DNA of 41,079 nucleotides from Mycoplana rhizolycopersici (GTDB taxonomy: Bacteria > Pseudomonadota > Alphaproteobacteria > Rhizobiales > Rhizobiaceae): positions 1 through 41,079 of the forward strand of contig NZ_JABXYK010000028.1 in assembly GCF_013378445.1 (NCBI RefSeq), in the 5' to 3' direction. The position numbers were made by a program, and so were the translations under genes. Of this stretch, positions 26,012 to 34,263 are shown in pieces; position 1 is the stretch's first letter; the number at the start of each line of letters is the position of its first letter. The notes under the pieces were generated by a model that did no database searches, was not told the DNA's origin, and worked only from the letters and a program-made list of their open reading frames with translations.

Positions 26012-27232
26012 TCAGCACCTTTCCTGGTCAACCGTATGCGGCGACCAGAGCAGAGGAATATAGGCCTTGGCCCAGAGGAGGAAGGAAAGCGAAAACAGCG
26101 CAGAGGAGAGACCGTAAGCGCCGAAGGGCAGGGAGAGCGACGGCGCGAACTCCGGGAGGATCCGCAGAAGAACCGACAGGACCAGAAGCAGGATCGCCAC
26201 CCGGGTTGTCTTTGAAAAGCGCAGCGGTTGACCGGTATGCAGAAGGCCTGCAATCGAGAGTACCTGCAGGACGCCGAGACCCAGCCCCCCCATCAGTGCC
26301 AGATGCAGCCCGCCCAGCCAGGGCAGAGGCAGGCCAATGAGGTTAAGGCCGCAGATGAGAAGGCCGGTGCCAGCCAGCGCACTCGACAGCCAAAGACCGC
26401 CAAGTTCGAAGGAAAAGCCTTCGCGACCGACGAACCCCTCGCCGACCCGATCGAGAAAGGCTGCACCGGCGGCCAACATCAGATAGCCGCGCACGGCGTC
26501 CGACAGCGTGGCTGCCTCTGCCACGATCACCAGCATGGTCAATCCAGCCGAGAGATGGACCCGGCCCGGATGCGGTCTGTAGGGGGAGGTCTTTTCCGTC
26601 GGATCGAGGATCAGGTTGGTCACCGGTACGGTGATGCGGGCAAGTGCGAGGCCGAGCAGGCCGAGAAGCGACAGCCCGAGCATTCTGATTGCGCTTTCCG
26701 ACAGATCATATTCTCCCAGAGCCATTGCAATTCGTAGCAGGGCCGCAGCCCCGGCAAAGGCGGTGAGGAACAGCATGAAGCCCAGGAGATCGGTGTTTTT
26801 TTTGATCCACGACAGACGCAGCGCATAGGCGAGCAGGAACAGCATCCAAGACATATCGAAGAGCAGGCCGAGAAGCCAACCGTTCTCGACAGCGAGCAAA
26901 CCGAGCACACGGGCGCCTGCCCAGAGACCTGCAGCCAAGAACAGGGGGCGTCCACTGAGGCGTTGCGTGTCCGTCCATTCCGGTAGGGCAGAGGTCAGGA
27001 AGCCTAAAAGCGCGCCTCCGAAGGAGCCGACCAGCATTTCTTGGGCGTGCCATTGGCGGGGAAGGGACGAGACAGCAAAAGGTAGGTCAAGAGACCAAAC
27101 CACAATCCAAAGAAACGGCCACAGCGCCGCATGCAAGGCGGCAAGTGGAAACATCAGTCTGAGGCCTTCGGCGGACATGGCCCTGGCAAGATCGGCCGAG
27201 GGAAGCATGCGTATCGCTGGAAGCACACTCAT
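26012..27232 (-). CDS. Divergent NnrS-like membrane protein
   Basis: This 406-residue multi-TM protein has weaker NnrS motifs: EGLRLMFPLAALHAALWPFLW, RQWHAQEMLVGSFGGALLGFLTSALPEWTDT, RITVPVTNLIL. The WHAQEML and LPEWTDT segments align with WHQHELL and VPNWTGR of standard NnrS, so one metal-binding His is replaced by Gln. It overlaps the ATPase gene upstream by four bases and ends 1 bp before the next nnrS start. This suggests a tandem pair acting together, possibly after duplication and divergence. Confidence 0.8.
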   Translation of the reverse strand: MSVLPAIRMLPSADLARAMSAEGLRLMFPLAALHAALWPFLWIVVWSLDLPFAVSSLPRQWHAQEMLVGSFGGALLGFLTSALPEWTDTQRLSGRPLFLAAGLWAGARVLGLLAVENGWLLGLLFDMSWMLFLLAYALRLSWIKKNTDLLGFMLFLTAFAGAAALLRIAMALGEYDLSESAIRMLGLSLLGLLGLALARITVPVTNLILDPTEKTSPYRPHPGRVHLSAGLTMLVIVAEAATLSDAVRGYLMLAAGAAFLDRVGEGFVGREGFSFELGGLWLSSALAGTGLLICGLNLIGLPLPWLGGLHLALMGGLGLGVLQVLSIAGLLHTGQPLRFSKTTRVAILLLVLSVLLRILPEFAPSLSLPFGAYGLSSALFSLSFLLWAKAYIPLLWSPHTVDQERC

Positions 27233-27978
27233 GCCAGCCTCCGCTCGTCATGTTCTTCAACGACGGCAAACAGCGGATGATCGGAAATGAGCCTTCGTGC
27301 CGTCTCGAAAATCATCTCCTCACTGCGATGCCCCGGTGTCTCGGGAACAGCGACGCATTCAAGAATCCCATGGCCGCAGCGGTCGAGAACCGCGATCCGG
27401 TGGCAGATCCGCAGCGCTTCATGGATGTCATGGGTGATGAAGAGCCCGCCCTTGCCGCTGTCTGAGGCCGTGGCGACGACGAGATGCTGCATCCGCCGTC
27501 GCAAGGCGGCATCGAGCGCGGTGAAGGGCTCGTCGAAGTAGAGGAAATCGGGGTCGGCGACGAGAGCACGGGCAAGCGCCGTGCGCTGGCGCATGCCACC
27601 CGACAACTGTGATGGAAACTTTTGCCAGTCGCCCTCTTCCAGCGATACGCGATCACAGGCCGCTGCAACTCTTGCCCTTCGCTCGGACCGCGCCACGGGG
27701 AGGCCAGATAGGCCAAGTGCCACGTTGGCTTCGACCGTCGCCCATGGGAGGAGGCGCGGTTCCTGAAAGACGAAAGCGCAGCGCGCATAGCCTCGCTCGA
27801 CTTGGCCGTGGCGGGGGATAATCAGCCCGGCGGCGATCTGGGCAAGCGTGCTCTTGCCGCAACCGGATGGTCCGACTAGCGCGACCATTTCCCCCTGGTT
27901 GACCTGCAGAGTGACCTGTTCGAGAACGGGGCGGCCGAGATAGACGTGCCCCACGGCGTTGAGCTGGAGGAGGGTCAT
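27229..27978 (-). CDS. ABC transporter ATPase, NitT/TauT type
   Basis: The 249-residue ATPase has Walker A GPSGCGKST (about 36-44), Q-loop FVFQEPRLLPW, signature LSGGMRQR (125-132), Walker B FLYFDEP and H-loop ITHDIHEA. It resembles SsuB/TauB/NrtD ATPases. The start at 27978 overlaps the permease stop (ATGA); an ORF extending far upstream in this frame is a shadow of the permease. Its stop overlaps the following NnrS-like gene. Substrate is not evident from sequence. Confidence 0.92.
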   Translation of the reverse strand: MTLLQLNAVGHVYLGRPVLEQVTLQVNQGEMVALVGPSGCGKSTLAQIAAGLIIPRHGQVERGYARCAFVFQEPRLLPWATVEANVALGLSGLPVARSERRARVAAACDRVSLEEGDWQKFPSQLSGGMRQRTALARALVADPDFLYFDEPFTALDAALRRRMQHLVVATASDSGKGGLFITHDIHEALRICHRIAVLDRCGHGILECVAVPETPGHRSEEMIFETARRLISDHPLFAVVEEHDERRLA

Positions 27979-28781
27979 CGGCGTACGCCCCAGGGTTGGG
28001 CGGCTTCCCGCCATGCCTCGGCTTCGGCGCGCAGTGGCTGAACAATTCCATATTCGACACTGATCAGCGCAGTGACCGACAGGAGGATCCAGGCAAGGGC
28101 AGCTTCCACATCGAGTGCGGAACGGGCATTGGCGAGCGCGCCTCCTATACCGCCGGCATTGGCCAGCAACTCGGCCATGACTGCTGCCTTGAAAGCCGTG
28201 CCCAGTGCCATGACCAAAGCAGGAAATACCGCATGAAGCATTTGCCGTAGGGATATCTGAAACAGCCGGGCCAGCCACGACAAGCCGGCCATCCGAGCCA
28301 TGTCTTCCAATCCCCGGTCCCGTGTCTGGATGCCCTCGGCTGCACCAACAAAGACAAGCGGTGAGGCGGCGATAGCAGCTGTCGCAATGACCGTTCCGGC
28401 GCCCATGCCGAACCAGATCATCAGAAGGACGATCCAGGCGATCGGAGGCACGCCGATCAGCAAGGTTACCTGCGGACGCGCAAGCCTCATGATCGCCGGG
28501 TGATATCCGGCCACCACGCCTGCCATCGTCCCAATCACGGCGGCGAGTGAAAAGCCGGCGATCCCCCTCAGGCTCGTCGACAGCACCAGTATCCGGTTGT
28601 CGGGATCTGCCGCCAGTCGAAACAGGGCCTGGATCGTCTCCGCCGGTGCGGGCAACACGAAGCTGCCATAGGCTTCGGCTCCGAGCTGCCAAACGGCGGC
28701 AAAGACGGCAAGACCGCTAAGGCCCGCCCAGCCGGACCAGAGGAAGCGCCCCACTTTTCCCGCACGATAAGCTAGGCCCAT
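27975..28781 (-). CDS. ABC transporter permease, NitT/TauT type
   Basis: This 268-residue inner-membrane protein has about six TM segments and the BPD_transp_1 EAA-like loop (DMARMAGLSWLARLFQISLRQMLHAVFPALVMALGTAFKAAVMAELL). The VLPAPAETIQALFRL segment near the N-terminus is typical of SsuC/TauC-like permeases. It starts 12 bp after the binding-protein stop and overlaps the ATPase. Confidence 0.92.
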   Translation of the reverse strand: MGLAYRAGKVGRFLWSGWAGLSGLAVFAAVWQLGAEAYGSFVLPAPAETIQALFRLAADPDNRILVLSTSLRGIAGFSLAAVIGTMAGVVAGYHPAIMRLARPQVTLLIGVPPIAWIVLLMIWFGMGAGTVIATAAIAASPLVFVGAAEGIQTRDRGLEDMARMAGLSWLARLFQISLRQMLHAVFPALVMALGTAFKAAVMAELLANAGGIGGALANARSALDVEAALAWILLSVTALISVEYGIVQPLRAEAEAWREAAQPWGVRR

Positions 28782-28793
28782 GATGATCCCGCC

Positions 28794-29831
28794 TTACAGG
28801 TAGAGTGACGCGTCCGGCATGCGACCGCCCACCATTTCGGGGTGGCTCTGCGTCACGACTTTCAGCAATGTCTCGATCGAACCGAGTGCATCACGCGCGC
28901 TCAAGGCGACGAGGTTCGAATAGGGGATCGACGCCTCCAGCACAGGCCAGGGGAGTTCAAGTGCCGATGCGGCTTGGCTCGCAGCCGCTGCCGGATTGGC
29001 GTTTACCTCGACTGCCGCCTGTGCAAGTCCCGCAAGAAGAGCGTTCGCCTGTTCCGGATGATCGTCCAGGAAGCTTTGCGTCAGTGCGAGACCTGCCTGG
29101 GGGATAATCGGCGTCGTTGCGGTGACGGTACCCCATTCCTTCTGCATGTCGATGACCCGGTGAAGCGCCTGACCGCCGGTGCTGGCCCTAAAGATGGCGG
29201 CAGAGACTGCTGGTTCGGGTAGGAGCGCGGTGTTTATACGGCCGGCGAGCAGCATTTGCACGGCTTCGATGGGCGTACCCGCTCGCTCCACCTTGATCTT
29301 GCCGGTCATCCTGTGATGAGCAAGGGCCGCATCGAAGACGAGTTCAGGCGTGTCATTGGGAAATGGCACGGTTACGCCTTGCCCTTCAAGATCGGCGAAA
29401 GTGGTGATCTTGTCATTGCGCGATACTATGTAAAGAAGACCGTTGGTCATAACATTGGCCAGCTTCAGGCCAAGGCCGCGCGTATGAAGATTTGCCGCCG
29501 CCGTGGTCGGCATGACCACGGTCTGCATCGACCCGGATGCAAGACCTGCCCGCATTTCATCCGGCGTGCGCCACACCTTGAACTCCACCTTGTCGGCGAC
29601 GTCGCGCAGCAGGCCTTTGCCAACAGCATAGGCAAGCGTGATCGATGGCCCGGCAGGTGGGCCGTAGATGACGAGCTGGTCAAGTGAAGAAGCGCGTGCA
29701 CGCTTGTTGGGGAAGGGGAGGGCGAGGGTTGCGGCAATGCCAGCGCATAAAGTGCGACGGGTTGGTGCATAGCCTGCCGTACCGGCTTGAATAATATCCA
29801 TCTTGCCGACCTGTTTCATGGTGTTGGGCAT
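28794..29831 (-). CDS. ABC transporter substrate-binding protein, NitT/TauT type
   Basis: This 345-residue protein has an N-terminal export signal with twin arginines (PTRRTLCAGIAATLALP, about residues 23-39), possibly Tat. The body matches NMT1/THI5-like or SsuA/NrtA-like binding proteins: LDQLVIYGPPAGPSITLAYAVGKGLL, GSMQTVVMPTTAAANL and FADLEGQGVTVPFPNDTPELV. GGAG six bases before the ATG at 29831 fixes the start. It heads an operon with permease, ATPase and two NnrS-like genes, behind a TTG-N8-CAA box. Such transporters recur next to nnrS in denitrifiers; the ligand is unknown. Nitrate is possible but not shown. Confidence 0.88.
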   Translation of the reverse strand: MPNTMKQVGKMDIIQAGTAGYAPTRRTLCAGIAATLALPFPNKRARASSLDQLVIYGPPAGPSITLAYAVGKGLLRDVADKVEFKVWRTPDEMRAGLASGSMQTVVMPTTAAANLHTRGLGLKLANVMTNGLLYIVSRNDKITTFADLEGQGVTVPFPNDTPELVFDAALAHHRMTGKIKVERAGTPIEAVQMLLAGRINTALLPEPAVSAAIFRASTGGQALHRVIDMQKEWGTVTATTPIIPQAGLALTQSFLDDHPEQANALLAGLAQAAVEVNANPAAAASQAASALELPWPVLEASIPYSNLVALSARDALGSIETLLKVVTQSHPEMVGGRMPDASLYL

Positions 29832-29889
29832 CCCGCTCTCCGAAAATTGATTTATTTTCTCATGTTATCGCCGGCGGCGCGTGGGATGT

Positions 29890-29903
29890 TTGACGTAGAG
29901 CAA
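29890..29903. promoter_or_regulatory. CRP/FNR-family box for the ABC-NnrS operon
   Basis: TTGACGTAGAGCAA fits TTG-N8-CAA, centred 65.5 bp before the binding-protein ATG. Transcription would start near 29855, with a leader of about 24 nt. It lies in the 104-bp gap after nnrU, which holds no gene. Confidence 0.55.
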
Positions 29904-29935
29904 GTAATGTGTGGAATTACCGGCTGGAATCGTTC

Positions 29936-30619
29936 TCAGATGTCGAGCGCGAGAATCGGGTCTGCGCCAAACAGGGCGGCATGGCCTCCCGCGAGCAGCC
30001 AAAGTGTGACAAGCAGCGTCACGGCGAGCCCGGCTACCAGATGTCCATCCAGACGCAGCTTGGCGCGTCCGGAGAGCAGGGCGATCAACGGAAATATGGA
30101 TGTTGATCTCTCGACTGGTAACCAGTCTTCTCCCATCCTGCGTCTCGCGCGTTTTTCCGCGACAAGGATACCGACAGCAGAAAACAGACCGAGGCCACCG
30201 AAGACAAGGAGCGATCTGGTATCACCGTTTGCTGCGAGGTGGCCGAGAGACCAGAGGAAAAATCCCCACAAGACCGGATGGCGGGTGAGAGTTGTAATCG
30301 CGCCAGGTGTAGTGCCTGTCATGAAGCTGATAGATGCGGGATTGGGGCTGATTAGGCCTGCCGTGACCAGGAAGAGCCCGAGTGGCGACAACACGAGATT
30401 GGCGAGGATGCTCCGGGAATCCGGCCGCCAGATCTCTACATACTCGGTGTTCCACGCGGCATGCAGGACCCATATCAGGAGTGCTACGGATGTTGTCGAA
30501 TAGACTAGAAGGTAGAGCCGTAATCCAAGCGCTGCGGTTAGCCTTCCGCGGATGGTTGGTAAGGCAGGCACCGAATGCAACAACAAGAATGCTGCCAGCG
30601 CAAGAACGATCTGGGTCAT
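29936..30619 (-). CDS. nnrU: NnrU-family membrane protein
   Basis: This 227-residue protein has about six TM segments and the NnrU signature: LLLHSVPALPTIRGRLTAALGLRLYLLVYS, ITTLTRHPVLWGFFLWSLGHLAANGD and EKRARRRMGEDW. The RHPxLWGF...HL pattern resembles isoprenylcysteine methyltransferase-like proteins. NnrU lies in NO-responsive gene clusters and is required for nitrite and NO reduction in Rhodobacter, by an unknown mechanism. The ATG at 30619 overlaps the hemerythrin stop (ATGA), with AGGTG upstream. Confidence 0.92.
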   Translation of the reverse strand: MTQIVLALAAFLLLHSVPALPTIRGRLTAALGLRLYLLVYSTTSVALLIWVLHAAWNTEYVEIWRPDSRSILANLVLSPLGLFLVTAGLISPNPASISFMTGTTPGAITTLTRHPVLWGFFLWSLGHLAANGDTRSLLVFGGLGLFSAVGILVAEKRARRRMGEDWLPVERSTSIFPLIALLSGRAKLRLDGHLVAGLAVTLLVTLWLLAGGHAALFGADPILALDI

Positions 30620-31092
30620 GTTGGGAACACCTGCGTTTCGGGTTCCACGTTTAGAAGCTGCTGCAGCAGCATCTGCTCCGCAGTGATATGGCGCCGGACA
30701 GCTTCCTGAAAACCCCGAACCATATGGGCCACCGTTTTCAGGCTCAGTCTGCACCGTTTTCGAGCGACAGCGGCCAAGGTGAGGGATAGCTCACGGGCCG
30801 CGCGGCGGTCGACGCGATGTTCAGACTTGACCTGATCGAGAAGAAGGGAGCCGAAGCAGGAGCCGGCATGCAACTCGAGGTCGGGGTAAAACTTCTGCTC
30901 TTCCAGAGTATGGGCGGCGGCGACCAGCGGTTCGATGTGCTTGGCAACCTTCTGGATGCCGCGCGGAATTTCGCCGGCGTCGAAGTCCGTGGCCAGTTCC
31001 TCCAGCCTCAAGCAGAGAATAAGAAGATCTCGGTGCTTGTCCTCAAGCGCCCTGACCTCGGTGGCCGTCAAGCTGGATCCGATCGTTTCCAT
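30616..31092 (-). CDS. Hemerythrin-domain protein
   Basis: This is a 158-residue helical protein. HHE-type residues are in EDKHRDLLILCLRLEELA, VAKHIEPLVAAAHTLEEQKFYPDLE, VKSEHRVDRRAARE and VRRHITAEQMLLQQLL. GGAGG five bases before the ATG at 31092 fixes the start; the GAGG is shared with the stop of the small gene before it. It may sense or bind NO or O2 at a di-iron centre. It belongs to an operon with the 51-aa membrane protein and nnrU. Confidence 0.85.
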   Translation of the reverse strand: METIGSSLTATEVRALEDKHRDLLILCLRLEELATDFDAGEIPRGIQKVAKHIEPLVAAAHTLEEQKFYPDLELHAGSCFGSLLLDQVKSEHRVDRRAARELSLTLAAVARKRCRLSLKTVAHMVRGFQEAVRRHITAEQMLLQQLLNVEPETQVFPT

Positions 31093-31102
31093 GGTTGCCT
31101 CC

Positions 31103-31258
31103 TCATTGGCCCAGAAACAGGACGACGCCGATGACAAGCGAAGCCAGCACGGCAGCAAGCGTGCCGCCGCCCTGCAGTACGCCCATGCGCTTCAGCATCA
31201 GGGCAAAGCCCATGATGACAGGTGTCGCAACGATAAGGCCGATCTGTGCATCCGTCAT
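31103..31258 (-). CDS. 51-residue small membrane protein
   Basis: This small gene starts MTDAQIGLIVATPVIMGFAL and ends ASLVIGVVLFLGQ. It has two hydrophobic segments (about 6-20 and 34-50) around a short basic/glycine loop (KRMGVLQGGG). Its TGA is 10 bp before the hemerythrin ATG, with GGAGG between, so it is very likely the first gene of the hemerythrin-nnrU operon. It is divergent from norE and shares the box at 31330. I do not recognise a family. Coding is supported by position, codon use and hydrophobic pattern, though the ribosome-binding site is weak. Confidence 0.7.
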   Translation of the reverse strand: MTDAQIGLIVATPVIMGFALMLKRMGVLQGGGTLAAVLASLVIGVVLFLGQ

Positions 31259-31329
31259 TTCCAGTCATTCCCTTCTGTTCTGGCCCTTCTGTTCTGGAAG
31301 CACTCTGCCTTGTCTTTCGTCAGTCTTCT

Positions 31330-31343
31330 TTGCGCTCCCACAA
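31330..31343. promoter_or_regulatory. NnrR-like box between norE and the hemerythrin operon
   Basis: TTGCGCTCCCACAA matches TTGCG-N4-CACAA, the form reported for NnrR sites. It is centred 59.5 bp before norE (start near 31378) and 78.5 bp before the divergent 51-aa gene, so it could serve both. Confidence 0.7.
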
Positions 31344-31395
31344 AGAGCGCTTCAGTTTTTTCTCTAGAAAGGATCCCAAAACGGGAGAACTGACG

Positions 31396-31941
31396 ATGGC
31401 CATGGAAACGAGCCTCCAGCAGGAGGCAAAGGACGACCACCTGCTGCTCTGGATCCTGGTGTGGAGCGAGTTGATCGCTTTCGGCATCCTGATCCTGGGC
31501 TTCCTCGTCGTCTCGACCTTCGATGCAGAAGCCTTCGAACTGGCGCGTCTGCATTTGAGGCCGGGGATCGCCGGCGCGAACACGCTTGTCCTGCTGGTCA
31601 GCGGGTACTTTGTCGCCGTTGCGATGCGCAATCGGCTTGATCTTGAGGCGGTGAAACGGCCGTTGGTCATTGCAGCTCTGCTTGGCTTTTGCTTTGTGGC
31701 GGTCAAGCTCTTCGAATATTGGGGTGAGGTCCGCTTCGCTGCCGATGCGACGCTCGATACCTTTTTCGAGCTCTATTTCATCATCACCGGCTTCCATCTG
31801 CTGCATGTCGCCTTCGGTGCCATCGCGCTTCTTCTAGTCGCCTGGCGCCCGGCACGGGAAAATCTGGTTCTGATCGCCACACTCTGGCACGTGATCGACC
31901 TCGTCTGGTTGGTGATCTTTCCCATTCTCTATCTCGCGTGA
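31396..31941 (+). CDS. norE: NorE, cytochrome c oxidase subunit III-like
   Basis: This 181-residue protein with five TM segments resembles cytochrome oxidase subunit III: LLLWILVWSELIAFGILILGFLVVS, ELYFIITGFHLLHVAFGAIALL and LIATLWHVIDLVWLVIFPILYL. NorE is an accessory protein of NO reductase that improves activity. GGGAG eight bases before the ATG at 31396 fixes the start; earlier in-frame starts are unlikely. norF follows after 7 bp. Confidence 0.92.
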   Translation: MAMETSLQQEAKDDHLLLWILVWSELIAFGILILGFLVVSTFDAEAFELARLHLRPGIAGANTLVLLVSGYFVAVAMRNRLDLEAVKRPLVIAALLGFCFVAVKLFEYWGEVRFAADATLDTFFELYFIITGFHLLHVAFGAIALLLVAWRPARENLVLIATLWHVIDLVWLVIFPILYLA

Positions 31942-31948
31942 GGCCATC

Positions 31949-32224
31949 ATGACCCGCAGACAGCACGAGGAATTGGTGGGTGTGCTCGCCATGCTGATGA
32001 CCTTCGCGATTGGCGGCGCAATTGTTGCGGCGCTCGCAGGTCCAACCATCGTACCGATTGCCGCAGTTCTTGGGATTGCGTTTGCCAAGGGACGGCTTGT
32101 GATTCTCGACTTCCTCGAACTCAGGGGCGGGCATCACCCCATGCGGATCGCGCTCATCTGCTGGTTAAGTATCATTCTGATCGCTGCACTGTCGCGGTCG
32201 CTGGTGGTCCTTCTGTTGGCTTGA
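31949..32224 (+). CDS. norF: NorF-like small membrane protein (cytochrome c oxidase subunit IV-like)
   Basis: This 91-residue protein has three hydrophobic segments and the family segment GIAFAKGRLVILDFLELRGGHHPMRIALICW. Partner of NorE in the nor cluster. GAGG five bases before the ATG supports the start. The tail of the gene is followed by the norC promoter. Confidence 0.88.
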   Translation: MTRRQHEELVGVLAMLMTFAIGGAIVAALAGPTIVPIAAVLGIAFAKGRLVILDFLELRGGHHPMRIALICWLSIILIAALSRSLVVLLLA

Positions 32225-32240
32225 ACATTCGCCCGGTTGC

Positions 32241-32254
32241 TTGCCGAAGCGCAA
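32241..32254. promoter_or_regulatory. CRP/FNR-family box for norCBQD
   Basis: TTGCCGAAGCGCAA fits TTG-N8-CAA and shares the GCGCAA half with the ubi boxes. It is centred about 130 bp before the norC ATG, predicting a start near 32289 and a leader of about 89 nt. That leader contains a CGAAGG/CCTTCG stem-loop (32303-32324) and a second small hairpin before norC. Confidence 0.65.
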
Positions 32255-32377
32255 AGAACGACGCCGGACACTCTGTATGAAAAGAACATCCCGCAGAGCC
32301 GGCGAAGGATCGCCAGAGCCTTCGAGGCGGGCAAATCAGGTCGGGCCTTTGAAGCCCGCAGACGGAAGGACAAGGGC

Positions 32378-32830
32378 ATGGCAGAACGCCTGACCAAGAC
32401 CGGAGCGCGCAACGTCTTCTATGGCGGCTCCATATTCTTTTTTGCGATCTTCGTGGGGCTCACGGCCCACAGTCACTACTACATCCGGACCACCTCGACG
32501 GATGAGACGACGCTGACCGACAGCGTCGCGCGCGGCAAGCATATTTGGGAAAAGCACTCCTGTATCAACTGCCACTCGATCCTGGGCGAAGGGGCCTATT
32601 TTGCGCCTGAACTCGGCAATGTCTGGACCCGCTGGGGTGGCCAGGAGGACCGGGACAGCGCCCGCGAGACGCTGCGCGCGTGGATGGCCGCCCAGCCCTC
32701 GGGCGTCGAAGGTCGTCGCCAGATGCCGCAATTCAACCTGACCGACGAGGAGATCAACGACCTCGCCGATTTCCTCGAATGGACCAGCAAGATCAAGACG
32801 CAGAACTGGCCGCCGAACGAGGCCGGCTGA
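32378..32830 (+). CDS. norC: NorC, cytochrome c subunit of nitric oxide reductase
   Basis: This 150-residue membrane-anchored cytochrome has one N-terminal TM (NVFYGGSIFFFAIFVGLTAH), a CINCH heme c site (Cys 62, Cys 65, His 66) followed by SILGEGAYFAPELGN, and a probable axial Met in RRQMPQF (Met 116). It passes electrons from cytochrome c or azurin-type donors to NorB. The ATG at 32378 is preceded by AAGG. norB starts 28 bp after its stop. Confidence 0.97.
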   Translation: MAERLTKTGARNVFYGGSIFFFAIFVGLTAHSHYYIRTTSTDETTLTDSVARGKHIWEKHSCINCHSILGEGAYFAPELGNVWTRWGGQEDRDSARETLRAWMAAQPSGVEGRRQMPQFNLTDEEINDLADFLEWTSKIKTQNWPPNEAG

Positions 32831-32858
32831 GCCCTTCGTGACCCAAGGAGACATCACC

Positions 32859-34205
32859 ATGAAATATCAAAGCCAGAAGGTCGCGATGCTGTATTTCTAC
32901 GGCGCGCTTGGCCTCTTCGTTGCCCAGGTCCTGTTCGGGGTCGTCGCGGGCACGATCTACGTCCTGCCCAATACGCTCTCAGAGCTCCTGCCCTTTAACA
33001 TCGTGCGCATGATCCACACCAACGCCCTGATCGTCTGGTTGCTGATGGGCTTCATGGGGGCCACCTACTATCTGCTGCCGGAAGAGGCGGAGACGGAACT
33101 TTACAGTCCGAAACTTGCCATCGTGCAGTTCTGGATCTTTCTGATTGCCGCCGCCGCCGCCGTCGTCGGTTACCTCTTCGGCATCCATGAAGGCCGCGAG
33201 TTTCTCGAACAGCCCTTCATCATCAAGATCGGCATCGTCATCGTCGCCTTGATGCTTCTGTTCAACGTTACCATGACGTCGCTGAAGGGCCGCAAGACAG
33301 TCGTCACCAACATCCTGATCTTTGGGCTATGGGGTGTGGCGATCTTCTTCCTCTTCGCTTTCTACAATCCAACGAACCTGGCACTCGACAAGATGTACTG
33401 GTGGTATGTCGTCCACCTCTGGGTCGAAGGCGTCTGGGAACTGATCATGGCCTCGGTTCTCGCCTTCCTGATGATCAAGCTCAACGGCATCGACCGCGAA
33501 GTCGTCGAGAAGTGGCTCTATGTCATCATCGGTCTGGCGCTCTTCTCCGGCATTCTCGGCACGGGACACCACTATTACTGGATCGGTGCGCCGGGCTACT
33601 GGCAGTGGATCGGCTCGCTCTTCTCGACGCTTGAAGTCGCACCCTTCTTCACCATGGTCATCTTCACCTTCGTCATGACCTGGAAAGCTGGCCGCAAGCA
33701 TCCGAACCGTGCGGCACTGCTTTGGTCGATCGGCTGCTCTGTCATGGCCTTCTTCGGTGCCGGTGTCTGGGGCTTCCTGCACACGCTGTCATCTGTGAAC
33801 TACTACACTCACGGCACGCAGGTGACGGCAGCCCATGGGCATCTCGCCTTCTTCGGCGCCTATGTCATGCTCAACCTCGCCATCATGGCCTATGCCATTC
33901 CGGAAATGCGCGGCCGGCAGCCCTATAATCAGTGGCTGTCGATCGCGAGCTTCTGGATGATGTGCACGGCCATGTCGGTGATGACCTTTGCGCTCACCTT
34001 TGCCGGTGTCCTGCAGGTGCATCTGCAGCGCGTGCTCGGCGAAAGCTACATGGCCGTCCAGGACCAGTTGGCGCTGTTCTACTGGGTGCGCCTCGGGTCC
34101 GGTGCTGTCGTGCTGGTCTCCGCCCTGATGTTTGTCTGGGCTGTGCTGCTGCCCGGCAAGGAAAAAGAGCCGGCCTTTGGCGGCTATGTCGAGCCTGCCG
34201 AGTGA
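32859..34205 (+). CDS. norB: NorB, catalytic subunit of nitric oxide reductase
   Basis: This is a 448-residue protein with 12 predicted TM segments, related to heme-copper oxidases. Expected ligands are present: His 53 and His 328 (low-spin heme b), His 326 (heme b3), and His 186, His 237, His 238 for the non-heme iron FeB. Glu 190 in HLWVEGVWE is the extra FeB ligand of NO reductases. It reduces two NO to N2O with electrons from NorC. Length and spacing are those of cNOR; there is no qNOR N-terminal extension. AAGGAG eight bases before the ATG at 32859 fixes the start. Confidence 0.98.
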   Translation: MKYQSQKVAMLYFYGALGLFVAQVLFGVVAGTIYVLPNTLSELLPFNIVRMIHTNALIVWLLMGFMGATYYLLPEEAETELYSPKLAIVQFWIFLIAAAAAVVGYLFGIHEGREFLEQPFIIKIGIVIVALMLLFNVTMTSLKGRKTVVTNILIFGLWGVAIFFLFAFYNPTNLALDKMYWWYVVHLWVEGVWELIMASVLAFLMIKLNGIDREVVEKWLYVIIGLALFSGILGTGHHYYWIGAPGYWQWIGSLFSTLEVAPFFTMVIFTFVMTWKAGRKHPNRAALLWSIGCSVMAFFGAGVWGFLHTLSSVNYYTHGTQVTAAHGHLAFFGAYVMLNLAIMAYAIPEMRGRQPYNQWLSIASFWMMCTAMSVMTFALTFAGVLQVHLQRVLGESYMAVQDQLALFYWVRLGSGAVVLVSALMFVWAVLLPGKEKEPAFGGYVEPAE

Positions 34206-34239
34206 AACAGCGGCCCCGCTGTTTCAAAAGCAGCGGGGC
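34204..34239 (+). promoter_or_regulatory. Two mutually exclusive hairpins between norB and norQ
   Basis: GAAACAGCG (34204-34212) pairs with CGCTGTTTC (34217-34225). Alternatively GCCCCGCTG (34213-34221) pairs with CAGCGGGGC (34231-34239), which is followed by TCTTCCC. Both cannot form at once because they share 34213-34225. The second resembles a weak terminator or a stabilising 3' stem for norCB mRNA. The first includes part of the norB stop codon, so a terminating ribosome would favour the second. Confidence 0.55.
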
Positions 34240-34263
34240 TCTTCCCAACCTTGAAGGATCAGC

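Noticed and set aside
26011-26253. Extension of nnrS to 26253
   Set aside because: The extra 81 residues overlap the previous gene, are Cys/Arg/Ser-rich, and a ribosome-binding site precedes the internal ATG at 26010.
27979-28692. Long ABC ATPase frame reaching 28692
   Set aside because: This part is a shadow of the permease gene; the ATPase begins at 27978 with an ATGA overlap.
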